Under the pieces are notes generated by a model that saw only the letters and a program-made list of their open reading frames with translations, was not told where the DNA came from and searched no databases. A stretch of DNA of 38,914 nt from positions 1-38,914 of the forward strand of contig QJVM01000245.1 in NCBI GenBank assembly GCA_003235715.1. Reading direction: 5' to 3'. The position numbers and the translations under genes were made by a program. Source of the stretch: Nitrospirota bacterium (GTDB lineage: Bacteria > Nitrospirota > Thermodesulfovibrionia > SZUA-242). Shown in pieces: positions 28,236 through 38,001 of the stretch. Within the stretch, counting starts at the first letter, position 1. Every line of letters begins with the position of its first letter.

Positions 28236-28259
28236 CCATGAGAGGTTTCTCTTTCATGG
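28236..28259. terminator. Candidate terminator hairpin between convergent genes
   Basis: CCATGAgaggtttctctTTCATGG imperfect inverted repeat followed by GTTTT, in the gap between 28196(+) and 28284(-). Confidence 0.35.
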
Positions 28260-28283
28260 CGTTTTCCTGGCCCTCTGACCTGG

Positions 28284-28838
28284 CTAGAAAAGAAACGGGA
28301 TAAATCTCTTTGTCCGTTTCATGTAGTCCAGATAGACGTTTCCGAAGTACCGGAGGTTCTCCTTCTCCTCGGCCAGGGATGTGGCCACCAGAAACAGGCA
28401 GGCGGCGGAGGCCAGTCCGGCCGCCGGCCAGGACGGGCGTTTGAGATACGCTCCCCACGCAAGAAACATCAGTGAGCTGTACAGGGGATGCCGGATGTAA
28501 TGGAACGCCCCTGCCGTAACCAGCCGTGTTGTCTTTTCCAGCCGGATCAGGGCGACTTCGTTTCGAGAGGCGTCAGGTTTCCCGAGAATCCGCAGAAGCG
28601 TGATGCCATGAATAACGAGGAAAAGTGAAATGAACAAGAGATGCCATGAGATGATCTGCAGGAGAGAGCCGGGATTAAGGAACCAGTATTCCATGTTATA
28701 CAGGATCAGCACCAGGATGAGTTCCCACGCAAAGAAACGGTAGAACCCGTGCAGCGTCGGGTTACGCAGGGACTCGCGTGATACCAGGAGCATGAATCCG
28801 GATACCACTACAAAGAGAATCAACTTTTCTGCTGGCAT
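28284..28838 (-). CDS. Isoprenylcysteine carboxyl methyltransferase/PEMT-like membrane methyltransferase
   Basis: 184 aa; multiple TM segments and FHYIRHPLYSSLMFLAWG...LAEEKENLRYFGNVYLDYMKRTKRFIP motif. Confidence 0.85.
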   Translation of the reverse strand: MPAEKLILFVVVSGFMLLVSRESLRNPTLHGFYRFFAWELILVLILYNMEYWFLNPGSLLQIISWHLLFISLFLVIHGITLLRILGKPDASRNEVALIRLEKTTRLVTAGAFHYIRHPLYSSLMFLAWGAYLKRPSWPAAGLASAACLFLVATSLAEEKENLRYFGNVYLDYMKRTKRFIPFLF

Positions 28839-28934
28839 GATGTGTTCCGTTTAAAAGGATGTTACCCGGGATGTCCCTTCCGGTGCTCTCCCCGGCCTTG
28901 CGTTTGTCCGTACAGGGTCGGGACGGTGGCGCGG

Positions 28935-30554
28935 TCAGTCGCCCGTAAGGTCCCGAAAAAAATCATTCCCCTTGTCATCTACCAGAATGAAGGCCGGAAA
29001 ATCCTGCACTTCTATCTTCCACACCGCCTCCATGCCCAGTTCCGGGTAGTCGATGCACTCCACGCTTCGGATGTTTTCCTCAGCCAGCAGGGCCGCCGGC
29101 CCGCCGATGGAACCCAGGTAAAACCCTCCATGCCTGTGGCAGGCCTCGGTGACTTGGCGGCTCCGGTTCCCCTTGGCGATCATGACCAGACTTCCGCCAT
29201 GGGACTGAAGAAGGTCCACGTAAGAGTCCATCCGCCCTGCGGTGGTCGGGCCGAAGGACCCGGAGGGTTTACCGGCCGGCTTCTTGGCCGGGCCTGCGTA
29301 ATAGACCGGATGGTTCATCAGGTAGTCCGGCAGGGGCTTTCCCGCGTCGAGCTGTTCCTTGAAGCGGGCGTGGGCGATGTCCCGGGCCACGATGATGGTC
29401 CCGGTGAGGGAGAGTCGGGTGGCCACAGGATGGCGGCTGAGTTCAGCCCGAATGACCTCCATGGGCTGGTTCAGGTTGATGGAGACCGCGCCCGAATCCT
29501 GCCTTTTGCGAAGTTCGTCCGGGATGAGGCGGCCGGGATTCCGATCCAGTGCTTCGATCCATATCCCGTTTCGGTCGATCCGTGCTTTCACATTGCGGTC
29601 GGCGGAGCAGGATACGCCCATCGCGATGGGACAGGACGCGCCGTGCCGGGGCAGCCGGATCACACGGACATCGTGGATGAAGTACTTTCCGCCGAACTGG
29701 GCCCCGATGCCGCTTTCTCTTGCGGCCCTGGAAAGTTTCTCCTCCAGGGCAGGATCGCGGAAGGCCTGCCCGCTATCGTTGCCTCGGGTGGGCAGGCTGT
29801 CGAGGTAACCGGTCGAGGCCAGCTTGACCGTCTTCAGACAGGCCTCGGCGCTGGTGCCGCCGATAACAAAGGCGAGGTGATACGGCGGGCAGGCTGCGGT
29901 CCCGAGCGTTTTCATCTTGCTCACCAGGAAGGCCTCAAGGCTTTCGGGGTTGAGCCGTGCCCGCGTTTCCTGGTAGAGAAAGGTTTTATTGGCGCTCCCG
30001 CCTCCCTTGGCCACGAACAGGAAGTGGTAAACGTTTCCGCTGACCGCATGGATATCGATTTGCGCGGGCAGATTGGAGCCGGAATTGCCTTCGCGGTACA
30101 TGTCGAAAGGAACGGTCTGGGAATACCGGAGATTTTCCCCGGTATAGGTTTCGAAGATGCCGCGGGAGAGTTCCAGGGCATCGTTGCAGCCGGTGAACAC
30201 GTCCTCGCCTTTCTTGGCAAAGACGATGGCCGTGCCCGTATCCTGGCAGAGGGGCAGTTCAAACCGGGCCGCCACCTCGGCGTTCCGGAGCATGGCCAGG
30301 GCCACGCTCCGATCGTTGGACGAGGCTTCGGGATCGGAAAGGATCCGGGCCACCTGTTCGTTGTGCGCCGGCCGAAGCAGAAAAGAGACCTCGCGCATGG
30401 CCTCCCGGGCCAGATACGTGAGACCCTCGGGTGCAACATTCAGAACCTCCCGAGGACCGCACCGGGATAGGCTTACGTGATTCTTTGTGAGCAGGCGGTA
30501 CGGGGTTTCATCCTTCTGGAGCGGAAAGGGTTCCTGGTAGTGAAACTCTGTCAC
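28935..30554 (-). CDS. Fumarate hydratase, class I (Fe-S)
   Basis: 539 aa; [80 protein letters not shown]. Confidence 0.95.
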   Translation of the reverse strand: MTEFHYQEPFPLQKDETPYRLLTKNHVSLSRCGPREVLNVAPEGLTYLAREAMREVSFLLRPAHNEQVARILSDPEASSNDRSVALAMLRNAEVAARFELPLCQDTGTAIVFAKKGEDVFTGCNDALELSRGIFETYTGENLRYSQTVPFDMYREGNSGSNLPAQIDIHAVSGNVYHFLFVAKGGGSANKTFLYQETRARLNPESLEAFLVSKMKTLGTAACPPYHLAFVIGGTSAEACLKTVKLASTGYLDSLPTRGNDSGQAFRDPALEEKLSRAARESGIGAQFGGKYFIHDVRVIRLPRHGASCPIAMGVSCSADRNVKARIDRNGIWIEALDRNPGRLIPDELRKRQDSGAVSINLNQPMEVIRAELSRHPVATRLSLTGTIIVARDIAHARFKEQLDAGKPLPDYLMNHPVYYAGPAKKPAGKPSGSFGPTTAGRMDSYVDLLQSHGGSLVMIAKGNRSRQVTEACHRHGGFYLGSIGGPAALLAEENIRSVECIDYPELGMEAVWKIEVQDFPAFILVDDKGNDFFRDLTGD

Positions 30555-30573
30555 GATTCAGCCGACCGCAGGC

Positions 30574-31782
30574 TCAGACGGTATCCAGAGCCTGCTTCAG
30601 GTCTGTGATGAGGTCCTCCACATCTTCCAGGCCAAGAGCCAGGCGAACCAGGTTGTCCACCATGCCGATGTCCTTGCGGTATTGCTCCGGGTAGTCGAAG
30701 AAGGACATGGTCGACATCTGGGTGACCAGGCTTTCGCTGCCCCCGAGGCTCGGTGTGATGAGAAAGAGCTCCAGCGCATCGATGAAACGGCGGGTTTGTG
30801 CGTTATCGCCCCGAACCAGAAAACTGACCATGCTGCCGAATCCTTTCATCTGTTCCGTGGCAATTCGATGATCCGGGTGAGACGGAAGCCCCGGGTACCA
30901 GACCTTCTCAACCTTCGGATGGGCCTCGAGCATGCGGGCCACCTCAAAGCCGGCCCGGTTGTGGTGGTCCATGCGCATGGCAAAGGTTTTCAGGCCCCGT
31001 TCCAGCAGAAAACACGTGAGGGGACCGGGCGTGGAGCCGATCATCCGTTGCATGCGGTACGTCGGGGTCAATAGGTCATGTTTGCCTAGGGCTACGCCGG
31101 CCATGAGGTCATTGTGACCGCCAAGGTACTTGGTCGCCGAATGAATGACGATATCCACCCCCATATCCAGCGGCCTGATGTTGTAGGGGGTCGCCAGCGT
31201 GGCATCGATGACGGTCAGCACCTTGTGCGCTTTCGCGACCTTGACGATGGCCGGCAGGTCCAGGACCCGGAGGTACGGGTTCGTGGGCGACTCCGTGAAG
31301 ATGATGTTGGTGTTCGGTTGGATTCCCTTCTCGATGGCCTCGGCTGTGGGGTCGACCAGGGACACCTCCATTCCGAACTTGGTGAGAAAATCCTTGGCAA
31401 AGTCCCGGGTCTGCCGATAACAGTCGTTCGTAAAGATGATATGCCCGCCCTGCTTCATGTAGGTCATGAGCACAAGGATCACCGCCGCCATCCCCGAGGA
31501 GAAGAGCACAGCCCGTTCCGCATTCTCGATGGCGGCCAGCTTTCGCTCGCACTCCTGCTGCGTGGGGTTGCCGTAACGGGTATATTCATGTTCCCGGATC
31601 ACCCGGCCCTCGCCCTTGGCCCGCATGAACTCCTCCACTTCCTGGGCCGTATCAAAGTAGAAATTCGAGGTGTGGACGATAGGCGTGGAGACCGCATAGT
31701 ACGGTTTCGGGAGGCGCCCCCGGCCATGGACGGCCAGCGTCGCGGGTTTCCACTGGTTCGGATTGGAAGGCTTCTTAGGCAT
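30574..31782 (-). CDS. Trans-sulfuration PLP enzyme (cystathionine gamma-synthase/beta-lyase family)
   Basis: 402 aa; [60 protein letters not shown]. Confidence 0.93.
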   Translation of the reverse strand: MPKKPSNPNQWKPATLAVHGRGRLPKPYYAVSTPIVHTSNFYFDTAQEVEEFMRAKGEGRVIREHEYTRYGNPTQQECERKLAAIENAERAVLFSSGMAAVILVLMTYMKQGGHIIFTNDCYRQTRDFAKDFLTKFGMEVSLVDPTAEAIEKGIQPNTNIIFTESPTNPYLRVLDLPAIVKVAKAHKVLTVIDATLATPYNIRPLDMGVDIVIHSATKYLGGHNDLMAGVALGKHDLLTPTYRMQRMIGSTPGPLTCFLLERGLKTFAMRMDHHNRAGFEVARMLEAHPKVEKVWYPGLPSHPDHRIATEQMKGFGSMVSFLVRGDNAQTRRFIDALELFLITPSLGGSESLVTQMSTMSFFDYPEQYRKDIGMVDNLVRLALGLEDVEDLITDLKQALDTV

Positions 31783-33124
31783 TCAGCGTGGTTCTCCTTT
31801 TCTTCAGCGCCGTTTCAAGGGCTTCTTTGACCGCATCGACCCGGGGGGGGAGTTCGATGGGCTTGTTGGCAAAACGTGAAGGGAAGTCGAGGGTTTCCTC
31901 GTGATACTTCACCTTGAAATCAGTGAATTTCAGGCCATGCGCCGTGGAGATCACCACCACGTGCTCCGACTTGTCGATCTGGCCGCTCTTCAGAAGTTTG
32001 ATCAGCGCGGCGAGGGCCACACCGGTGTGCGGGCAGTTGAACATCCCGGTTGTGTCCCCGAGAGCTGCGGCATCGGCGAGTTCCTCCTCGGTCGCATCCA
32101 GCACGATGCCTTTGAACAGCTTCAGGGTCCGGATGGCTTTTTCAATGCTCACCGGGTTTCCGATCTGGATGGCATTGGCCAGGGTCTTCCTGGCCACCAT
32201 GGGCTCGAAGGACTCAAAGTTTTTCAGATACGATCGGTAGAGTGGATTGGCATTCTGCGCCTGCGCGACCACGATGCGGGGAAGCCGGCTGATCAAGCCG
32301 AGGTCGTGCATCATGAGGAGCCCGTTTCCGAGGGCGGTCACGTTACCGAGGTTCCCGCCGGGAATGATGAAGACGTCCGGACAGTCCCAGTCAAACTGCT
32401 GGATAACTTCGATTCCCACGGTCTTCTGCCCCTCGATCCGGATGGAGTTCATGGAGTTGGCGAGATAGATGGTTTCATCCTCGGTGATCTCTCTCACGAC
32501 TTTCATGCATCCGTCGAAGTCCGTATCGAGGGAGAGCACCAGGGCGCCGTTGGCAATGGGCTGAACGAGCTGGGCTACCGAGATCTTTCCCTTGGGCAGA
32601 AGCACAATGGACTGAATTCCGGCCGCCGCGCAGTAAACGGCCAGCGCTGCGGACGTATCGCCGGTGGAGGCACAGGCCACGGCCTTGATGGGAGCCCCCT
32701 CACTGATCATCTGCTTGACGTTGGAGACGAGGACCGTCATCCCGAGGTCCTTGAAGGAACCGCTGTGGGAGTTACCGCAAAGCTTGACCCAGAGATTGCT
32801 CAGGCCGAGCATCTTTCCGAACCGCTCGGCCCAGAAGAGATTCGAGCCTCCTTCGTAGAGCGACACGATGTTGTCATCCGAAAGCTGCGGCAGGATCCAC
32901 TCTTTCTTTCCCCATACGCCGGACCCGTAAGGCCACTGGGTCGACTTGTAGCGCTCCTCGAAAAGTTTCATCCAGGCCTTGGAATCGCGGCCGCGAAGGG
33001 CTTCAATATCGTGCTGAACCTCCAGCAGGGAACCGCACGTCCTGCATTTATAAACGATGGAGTTGGTTGGATACTTCTGCCGGCACTCCTCGTTAATGCA
33101 TTGAAACCAGGCGCTGTATTGCAT
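31775..33124 (-). CDS. thrC: Threonine synthase
   Basis: 449 aa; N-terminal CxxC zinc-ribbon-like region, [58 protein letters not shown]. Confidence 0.93.
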   Translation of the reverse strand: MQYSAWFQCINEECRQKYPTNSIVYKCRTCGSLLEVQHDIEALRGRDSKAWMKLFEERYKSTQWPYGSGVWGKKEWILPQLSDDNIVSLYEGGSNLFWAERFGKMLGLSNLWVKLCGNSHSGSFKDLGMTVLVSNVKQMISEGAPIKAVACASTGDTSAALAVYCAAAGIQSIVLLPKGKISVAQLVQPIANGALVLSLDTDFDGCMKVVREITEDETIYLANSMNSIRIEGQKTVGIEVIQQFDWDCPDVFIIPGGNLGNVTALGNGLLMMHDLGLISRLPRIVVAQAQNANPLYRSYLKNFESFEPMVARKTLANAIQIGNPVSIEKAIRTLKLFKGIVLDATEEELADAAALGDTTGMFNCPHTGVALAALIKLLKSGQIDKSEHVVVISTAHGLKFTDFKVKYHEETLDFPSRFANKPIELPPRVDAVKEALETALKKRRTTLNA

Positions 33125-33212
33125 AACATCCTTCCTCGATTATCGACCCGAAGGGGTCAGGTTTCAGACGCTGGACTGCAGGAAAAAGCTTACCAGAAGC
33201 CGGTGCCGTTCT

Positions 33213-33827
33213 TCATGACCGGCCGAAATAGAGATTCTCGAGGCGGAGGAACTCGGCGACCTCGTCGGGGGTCAGGCCGGCCGGAAAGTCCTCCGTCGGA
33301 ATTGCGTCCGTCAGGGGGGTGGGCAATACGACCCCAGGGCTTTCCGGAACTGCGGAGGAATGAGACGATTGCCTCAGGACATGAATAACCGGGTTCGGGC
33401 GGCCCGCGATACGAACCAAGGCAAAGGGTACAAGCTCGACCTGGAACAGGCCGGAGAACGGAACGAGAAGGGCCCGGGCCGTTTCCGGAAAAGACGGCGC
33501 AAAGAGATAAAGCGTGAACGTTGCCGAGGTCCGAAACACGCGCGTACTGACCCCGATCATGTCCCGGGTCCAGCAACCAAAGGCCAGGGCATCCACAAGG
33601 AACCGGTGCACCCGGCCATCCGTGCAGAACCGGGCGATGTGAAGACGGGTCCGCGCCGGGTTGGCCAGAATCAGGTCCGACGAACCAAAGGTCGGTGAAT
33701 CGATGTTGAGCAGATCCTGAACGGGATGCTCGGGCTCGCAGGTTGCCAGATAGTTTCGGGCGGCCTGTACGAGATCAGTCCTGGCTGCGGCCGGAAAAGG
33801 GTCCGGCCCCCCATCCTGCCCGGTCAT
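33213..33827 (-). CDS. Uncharacterised protein in ParA-CBM48 locus
   Basis: 204 aa ORF ending 5' directly against the 34712..33828 gene; no domain recognised. Confidence 0.65.
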   Translation of the reverse strand: MTGQDGGPDPFPAAARTDLVQAARNYLATCEPEHPVQDLLNIDSPTFGSSDLILANPARTRLHIARFCTDGRVHRFLVDALAFGCWTRDMIGVSTRVFRTSATFTLYLFAPSFPETARALLVPFSGLFQVELVPFALVRIAGRPNPVIHVLRQSSHSSAVPESPGVVLPTPLTDAIPTEDFPAGLTPDEVAEFLRLENLYFGRS

Positions 33828-34712
33828 CTATCGGAGCGCACCGGATCGGGTGACCAGCGTATCGGCCAGTCTGACAATATGCGTGGCCAGGGACGGGTCC
33901 GGGGGCGTCGTCGCCGCGGCAAAGGACGGATCCAGGGAGGCTGTCAGATGGAACCGATCGGGGAGGCTTCCGACAAAGATCAGTTCACGGCACAGGAATT
34001 TCTGAACCATGTTCGAGACCACACGGAAAGCCGGCTCTGCGGTGTTTGTGCTTCGGTCGTCCGCAATGAGAAGCCCCAACCTCTCAGAGGAACTCGAACC
34101 AGAGATGGCTTTGAGGGATTGATACGCCGTCATCAGGTCAACGCGTTCCGGGGTGGTGAGGACCACGTAGAACGGGTTGAGAAGCCAAACAAAACTTTCA
34201 ATCCCTGAGACATCCGGGGTGGAATTGACCACGATCACGTCAGCGTCGCGATAGAGCGCGGTGAACATGCTGAGCGAATCGCCAAGGCCGCCTTCGCTGT
34301 CCCAGAACCCCAAGGTCAGGTTGTGGAGGGAACCTTGGGTGGGCCTTCCGGCCGCGGCCGGGCCCAGAAGGTCCATAAGGTTGGGAGAATTCCGGCTCGT
34401 TTCCACCAAAGCCACCCGAAATCCCCGACGTGCCAGTTCCAGCCCGAGATGTGCGGTAATGACGGTCCTTTCCGGACGGAGGGTGTCTGACGAACAGACG
34501 AAGAAGGAATTCCGGGTCAGGCTCGTGGAGGGCGGTTCCTCAATCAGTTCGGGTCTTGCGAAGCGGGGCACGGCCCGCGGCGGGATATCTGTCGTCCCGC
34601 AGGCTCCTTTCGGAAGGGAGGCTTCGACCGATTTGTTGTCCAGGGTCCCCGAGAGGAAAAGATGCGAGATCTCCTCGATGCTGCGCAACGACTCCTTCTG
34701 CCTTTGCTCCAT
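33828..34712 (-). CDS. MinD/FlhG-like SIMIBI protein with degenerate P-loop (probable pseudo-ATPase)
   Basis: 294 aa; TVITAHLGLELARRGFRVALVETSRNSPNLMDLL, VIVVNSTPD, YVVLTTPERVDLMTAYQSLKAI follow the MinD/FlhG layout, but the KGGxGKT motif is absent. Confidence 0.75.
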   Translation of the reverse strand: MEQRQKESLRSIEEISHLFLSGTLDNKSVEASLPKGACGTTDIPPRAVPRFARPELIEEPPSTSLTRNSFFVCSSDTLRPERTVITAHLGLELARRGFRVALVETSRNSPNLMDLLGPAAAGRPTQGSLHNLTLGFWDSEGGLGDSLSMFTALYRDADVIVVNSTPDVSGIESFVWLLNPFYVVLTTPERVDLMTAYQSLKAISGSSSSERLGLLIADDRSTNTAEPAFRVVSNMVQKFLCRELIFVGSLPDRFHLTASLDPSFAAATTPPDPSLATHIVRLADTLVTRSGALR

Positions 34713-34728
34713 GGCCTCTCCTCCTCAG

Positions 34729-35814
34729 CTAGACGCTCATAATGGAGTTGTAGCCGCCATAGACATCCTCGGACACCCGGCTGTTGACGGGGTCGGGAAT
34801 CCAGCGGCCGTCCACGACATACTTGTATTGATAGGTACCGGGCGGGAGCGTCATGACTTTCTTCCAGACGGTCCGGTCTCCGGAACGGGCGGGGACCAGA
34901 TCCTCGGGCTTCCAGTTGTTGAAATCCCCGGCCACCTTTACAGGCATGCCCTCCGGCGCCTCGAACGCAAAGACAACCTGCCTGGCGCCCTCTGGATGCC
35001 GGGAGGCTCCCTGGGAAACCTTCTGTTCCGTTTGTTCCGGTTTCCGGACGTGGGGGGTGTGGGTTTCCATGCGCAGGAGTTCGAGGGCCAAAGCCTGATA
35101 TTCAGTGTAGGCATGGTCCTGGGGACTGAAGCGGGTGACCGGCTGGCCGTGGGCTGCCGCTTCTCGGAGGCGGGTGCTCGAGGTAATGACCGAGGTCGCG
35201 CAGGAGCCCGGATACTTTTCACGGAGGGTTCTGAGCACCCACTGTCCGAAGCGCGTCCGTGGGGCGATATTGACCGGAAGAATTCTGACCTGGATAGCGT
35301 GCCCCACATGATTACGGATAAACGCCATGCTGTCGATGAGGCGATCCAGTCCATGCAGGGAATTGGCGCTGCTGTCCACCGGTACGAGCGCTTCATCGCA
35401 GGCCATCAGGGCATTGAACGTGAGCAGTCCCACGCTGGGTGGGCAGTCCACGAGAATGTAGTCGTAAAGAAATTCCACGTGGGAAAGCGCTTCCTTGAGA
35501 CGGTACTCCCGGTCCGGTACGCCCGACATGAGCTGTTCAAAAGCGCTCAGAACTACGTTGCTGAAGACCGCATCGAGGTTTTCGTGAACTGGTGTTACGG
35601 CTTCGGCCATGGGAAGGGCCGCTGTAAGGACCTCGTGCGTGCTCTTGACGACAGATTCCGGAGGGGTTCCCAGGTTCAGGGCGCAATGACCCTGGGGATC
35701 CATATCCACAAGGAGGACCTTCCGACCCATATCGGCCAGGAAACTGGCCAGGTTCACAGCGGTTGTGGTCTTGCCGCAACCGCCCTTCTGATTCACAAGC
35801 GCGATCTTCCTCAT
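34729..35814 (-). CDS. ParA family ATPase with C-terminal CBM48/AMPK-type glycogen-binding domain
   Basis: 361 aa; MRKIALVNQKGGCGKTTTAVNLASFLADMGRKVLLVDMDPQG, LVDCPPSVG; C terminus VKVAGDFNNWKPEDLVP...TVWKKVMTLPPGTYQYKYVVDGRWIPDPVNSRVSEDVYGGYNSIMSV. Confidence 0.93.
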   Translation of the reverse strand: MRKIALVNQKGGCGKTTTAVNLASFLADMGRKVLLVDMDPQGHCALNLGTPPESVVKSTHEVLTAALPMAEAVTPVHENLDAVFSNVVLSAFEQLMSGVPDREYRLKEALSHVEFLYDYILVDCPPSVGLLTFNALMACDEALVPVDSSANSLHGLDRLIDSMAFIRNHVGHAIQVRILPVNIAPRTRFGQWVLRTLREKYPGSCATSVITSSTRLREAAAHGQPVTRFSPQDHAYTEYQALALELLRMETHTPHVRKPEQTEQKVSQGASRHPEGARQVVFAFEAPEGMPVKVAGDFNNWKPEDLVPARSGDRTVWKKVMTLPPGTYQYKYVVDGRWIPDPVNSRVSEDVYGGYNSIMSV

Positions 35815-36272
35815 GGCATTACCTCCCTGCTTTTCTTGGATTGGAATTCTTGCGGCGGGTTATACGCGGCCGGATAGCCGGCCGGCGGTGACGTGAAGAA
35901 CGACGGAGGGGAGGGAAGAGAGGGAATATTGCAGTTAACCTGAAAGGCTGGCTCCGGTCTAACCCCCTTTTTCACGCGGTTCCTGGCAGAGCGTGCGGTC
36001 CGGTCTGCGGCCGGAAGGGGTTTCGATAGGTCGGGCCGGAGGAAACAATACCCGTCGGGCAGAACGAAGACTGCCGGGAACGGGCAAGGTTTAGAATCCT
36101 GCAATGTGGGTCCATCAAAAAATGGCCTGCTGGCTCCTCCTGGGGCTAGCGTCTGCCTGACAAGATTCAGTGGGGCTGGGGGATCGTCGCCTCCTTCTTC
36201 CCTGTAAAAGTATGTACCGTCCGGTCTTAAGGAACCGCTCGGAAGTCATGCTCCAACTGTATAATTTTTCTC

Positions 36273-36301
36273 ATTTAAACAGAATGTATACAATATGTCA
36301 A
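36273..36301 (-). promoter_or_regulatory. Candidate sigma70-like promoter upstream of the ParA-CBM48 locus
   Basis: Minus strand TTGACA (36301-36296), 17-nt spacer, TTAAAT (36278-36273), in an AT-rich patch. Confidence 0.4.
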
Positions 36302-36573
36302 CATTTTTTCCACGCCGGGTGACACTGTGCTTGGGCATCGGGAATCCCGGCGGTCCCGGTCGGATGCGCCGGCTTTCCGGGCAGGTGGGAAAGGGCTATG
36401 GAGACCGGTGTCCGCATTGACATGGCTCCACAAACCTCAGCGCTCCCGGAAGCCGTATGGCTCCAATCGGGGTCGCGTCTTCGCCGGGCCTTTTGTTTGA
36501 GCCGTGTTCCGGTTCCGGGTATGCTATCTTCGTTGTTGCAGCCAGAAGAGGAACCTATCCGACGGGAGGTCTC

Positions 36574-37155
36574 ATGAAAATTGTTGCATTCAATGGCAGT
36601 GCCCGAAAGGGCGGAAACACGTCAAAACTTCTCGAACTGGTCTTGAACGAGGCTGCTGCCGAGGGTGTCGAAACAGAACTGATCGAGCTTGCCGGCAAGA
36701 AGATCCCGGGCTGTATCGCGTGCTACAAGTGCTTCGAGAACAAGGATCAGCGCTGTGCCGTGGAAGGAGACTTTCTGAATGAAGCGGTGGCAAAAATGCT
36801 GGAGGCGGATGGCATCCTCCTGGGCTCTCCCACATACTTTGCCGACGTTACCGCCACGATGAAAGCCCTTATCGAACGGTGCGGCATGGTTTCTCGGGCC
36901 AACGGAGACCTGTTCAAACGCAAGGCCGGAGCCTCCGTCGTGGCCGTTCGCCGGGCCGGTGGGGCCCACGTGTTCAGCTCGCTCAATTATTTCTTCCTGA
37001 TAGGCCAGATGTTCGTGGTGGGTTCTTCGTACTGGAATATTGGCATCGGTCGCGCTCCGGGTGAGGTTATGAACGATGAAGAGGGGCTGAGAACGATGCG
37101 CGACCTTGGGAGAAACATGGCCTGGCTGCTCCGGAGGATTACCCCCCCGGGGTGA
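36574..37155 (+). CDS. Flavodoxin family/NADPH-dependent FMN reductase
   Basis: Start MKIVAFNGSARKGGNTSKLL after GGGAGG RBS; CIACYKCFENKDQRC, GSPTYFADVTATMKALIER. Confidence 0.93.
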   Translation: MKIVAFNGSARKGGNTSKLLELVLNEAAAEGVETELIELAGKKIPGCIACYKCFENKDQRCAVEGDFLNEAVAKMLEADGILLGSPTYFADVTATMKALIERCGMVSRANGDLFKRKAGASVVAVRRAGGAHVFSSLNYFFLIGQMFVVGSSYWNIGIGRAPGEVMNDEEGLRTMRDLGRNMAWLLRRITPPG

Positions 37156-37196
37156 GTCGTCCCGCGCCGCGGTTTCTTGTTTCGCGGGACCGGAGG

Positions 37197-37394
37197 TCAG
37201 TGAGCCAGGATTTCGTAGGTTCCTTCGTGACAGCAGTCTTCGCAGCAGTATTGTTCGCGGTGGCTTGGGCTGGTATGGATCACCTTGAAGCTTCTCCGGC
37301 ACCGGCCGCACCGGACCGTGACAATGAGACCCATGTGGATGCTGGGCCGTCCGAGAAGATCGTAGACTCCTTCAATGCTGGTTACGTGCGTCAT
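37197..37394 (-). CDS. Small zinc-ribbon-like protein
   Basis: MTHVTSIEGVYDLLGRPSIHMGLIVTVRCGRCRRSFKVIHTSPSHREQYCCEDCCHEGTYEILAH; AGGGGG RBS upstream; CxxC...CxxC. Confidence 0.6.
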   Translation of the reverse strand: MTHVTSIEGVYDLLGRPSIHMGLIVTVRCGRCRRSFKVIHTSPSHREQYCCEDCCHEGTYEILAH

Positions 37395-37576
37395 ATTCAC
37401 CCCCTGAAAGACGCTGCACCCTGCAGGCGCAAGGAATTGGAACTTCAATGATTCGGTGTGTCTCGGGATGAGATGATAGGAAGCGTCCCCTCATCCCCTC
37501 CGCATGGGATAGAAGCAGAATTTGTGCCAGTGAAAAAATACCATTTTAACGGTAGGTTTGGTGTTAGGAGCGTAAG

Positions 37577-37622
37577 AAATATGACATCTCGGAGGTATCT
37601 ATACCCTGTGCGCGTCATATTT
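37577..37622. promoter_or_regulatory. Concentric double inverted repeat (candidate operator or structured element)
   Basis: AAATATGAC (37577-37585) / GTCATATTT (37614-37622) enclosing GGTAT-CT-ATACC (37594-37605), both with the same centre. Confidence 0.6.
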
Positions 37623-37668
37623 TTGTCGGACCAGCCCTTTCATTTCCTTGGTTGAGGGCTAATTCTTC

Positions 37669-38001
37669 TTGAAACGAATCGGCATCATCAACTGCTTCGA
37701 GGTATCGAAGAAATGCACGGCATCAGGATGCTTCAAGGCGTTCCATGCCCGTACCGGAGCCTTCGATCGTTACCAGGGAGAAGAGGCGGAGATCATCAGC
37801 TTTGTTCACTGTAACGGTTGCGGTCCTGACGCCCTGGAAAACGTTATGGAGAAGGCCCGGCGGATGAAGGAGAAGGGGGTGGATGTCATACATCTTTCCA
37901 CGTGTACGCGTTCCCGCTGCCCCATGTACGCCGCTTTCATGGAGGCGCTCGGCTACCAGACCGAGGTCGAAGGCTTTACTCATGCGAAGAAGAAACCATG
38001 A
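37669..38001 (+). CDS. CGGC domain-containing protein
   Basis: 110 aa, TTG start; IGIINCFEVSKKCTASGCFKAF...FVHCNGCGPD...VIHLSTCTRSRCPM. Confidence 0.85.
   Translation: MKRIGIINCFEVSKKCTASGCFKAFHARTGAFDRYQGEEAEIISFVHCNGCGPDALENVMEKARRMKEKGVDVIHLSTCTRSRCPMYAAFMEALGYQTEVEGFTHAKKKP

Noticed and set aside
28842-30470. 542-aa plus-strand ORF
   Set aside because: Antisense to the class I fumarase, whose family motifs are unambiguous; composition (G/R/H/P-rich) is typical of a high-GC shadow ORF.
31901-33388. 495-aa plus-strand ORF
   Set aside because: Antisense shadow of threonine synthase.
34261-35877. 538-aa plus-strand ORF
   Set aside because: Antisense shadow of the ParA-CBM48 and MinD-like genes.
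35811-36104. 97-aa minus-strand ORF upstream of ParA
   Set aside because: Pro/Ser-rich with no recognisable domain, no clear RBS, and lies in the leader region; insufficient support.
35815-36300. Known riboswitch (cobalamin or GEMM c-di-GMP) in the ParA leader
   Set aside because: No consensus blocks for these classes recognised on either strand; kept only as an unannotated leader needing an Rfam scan.
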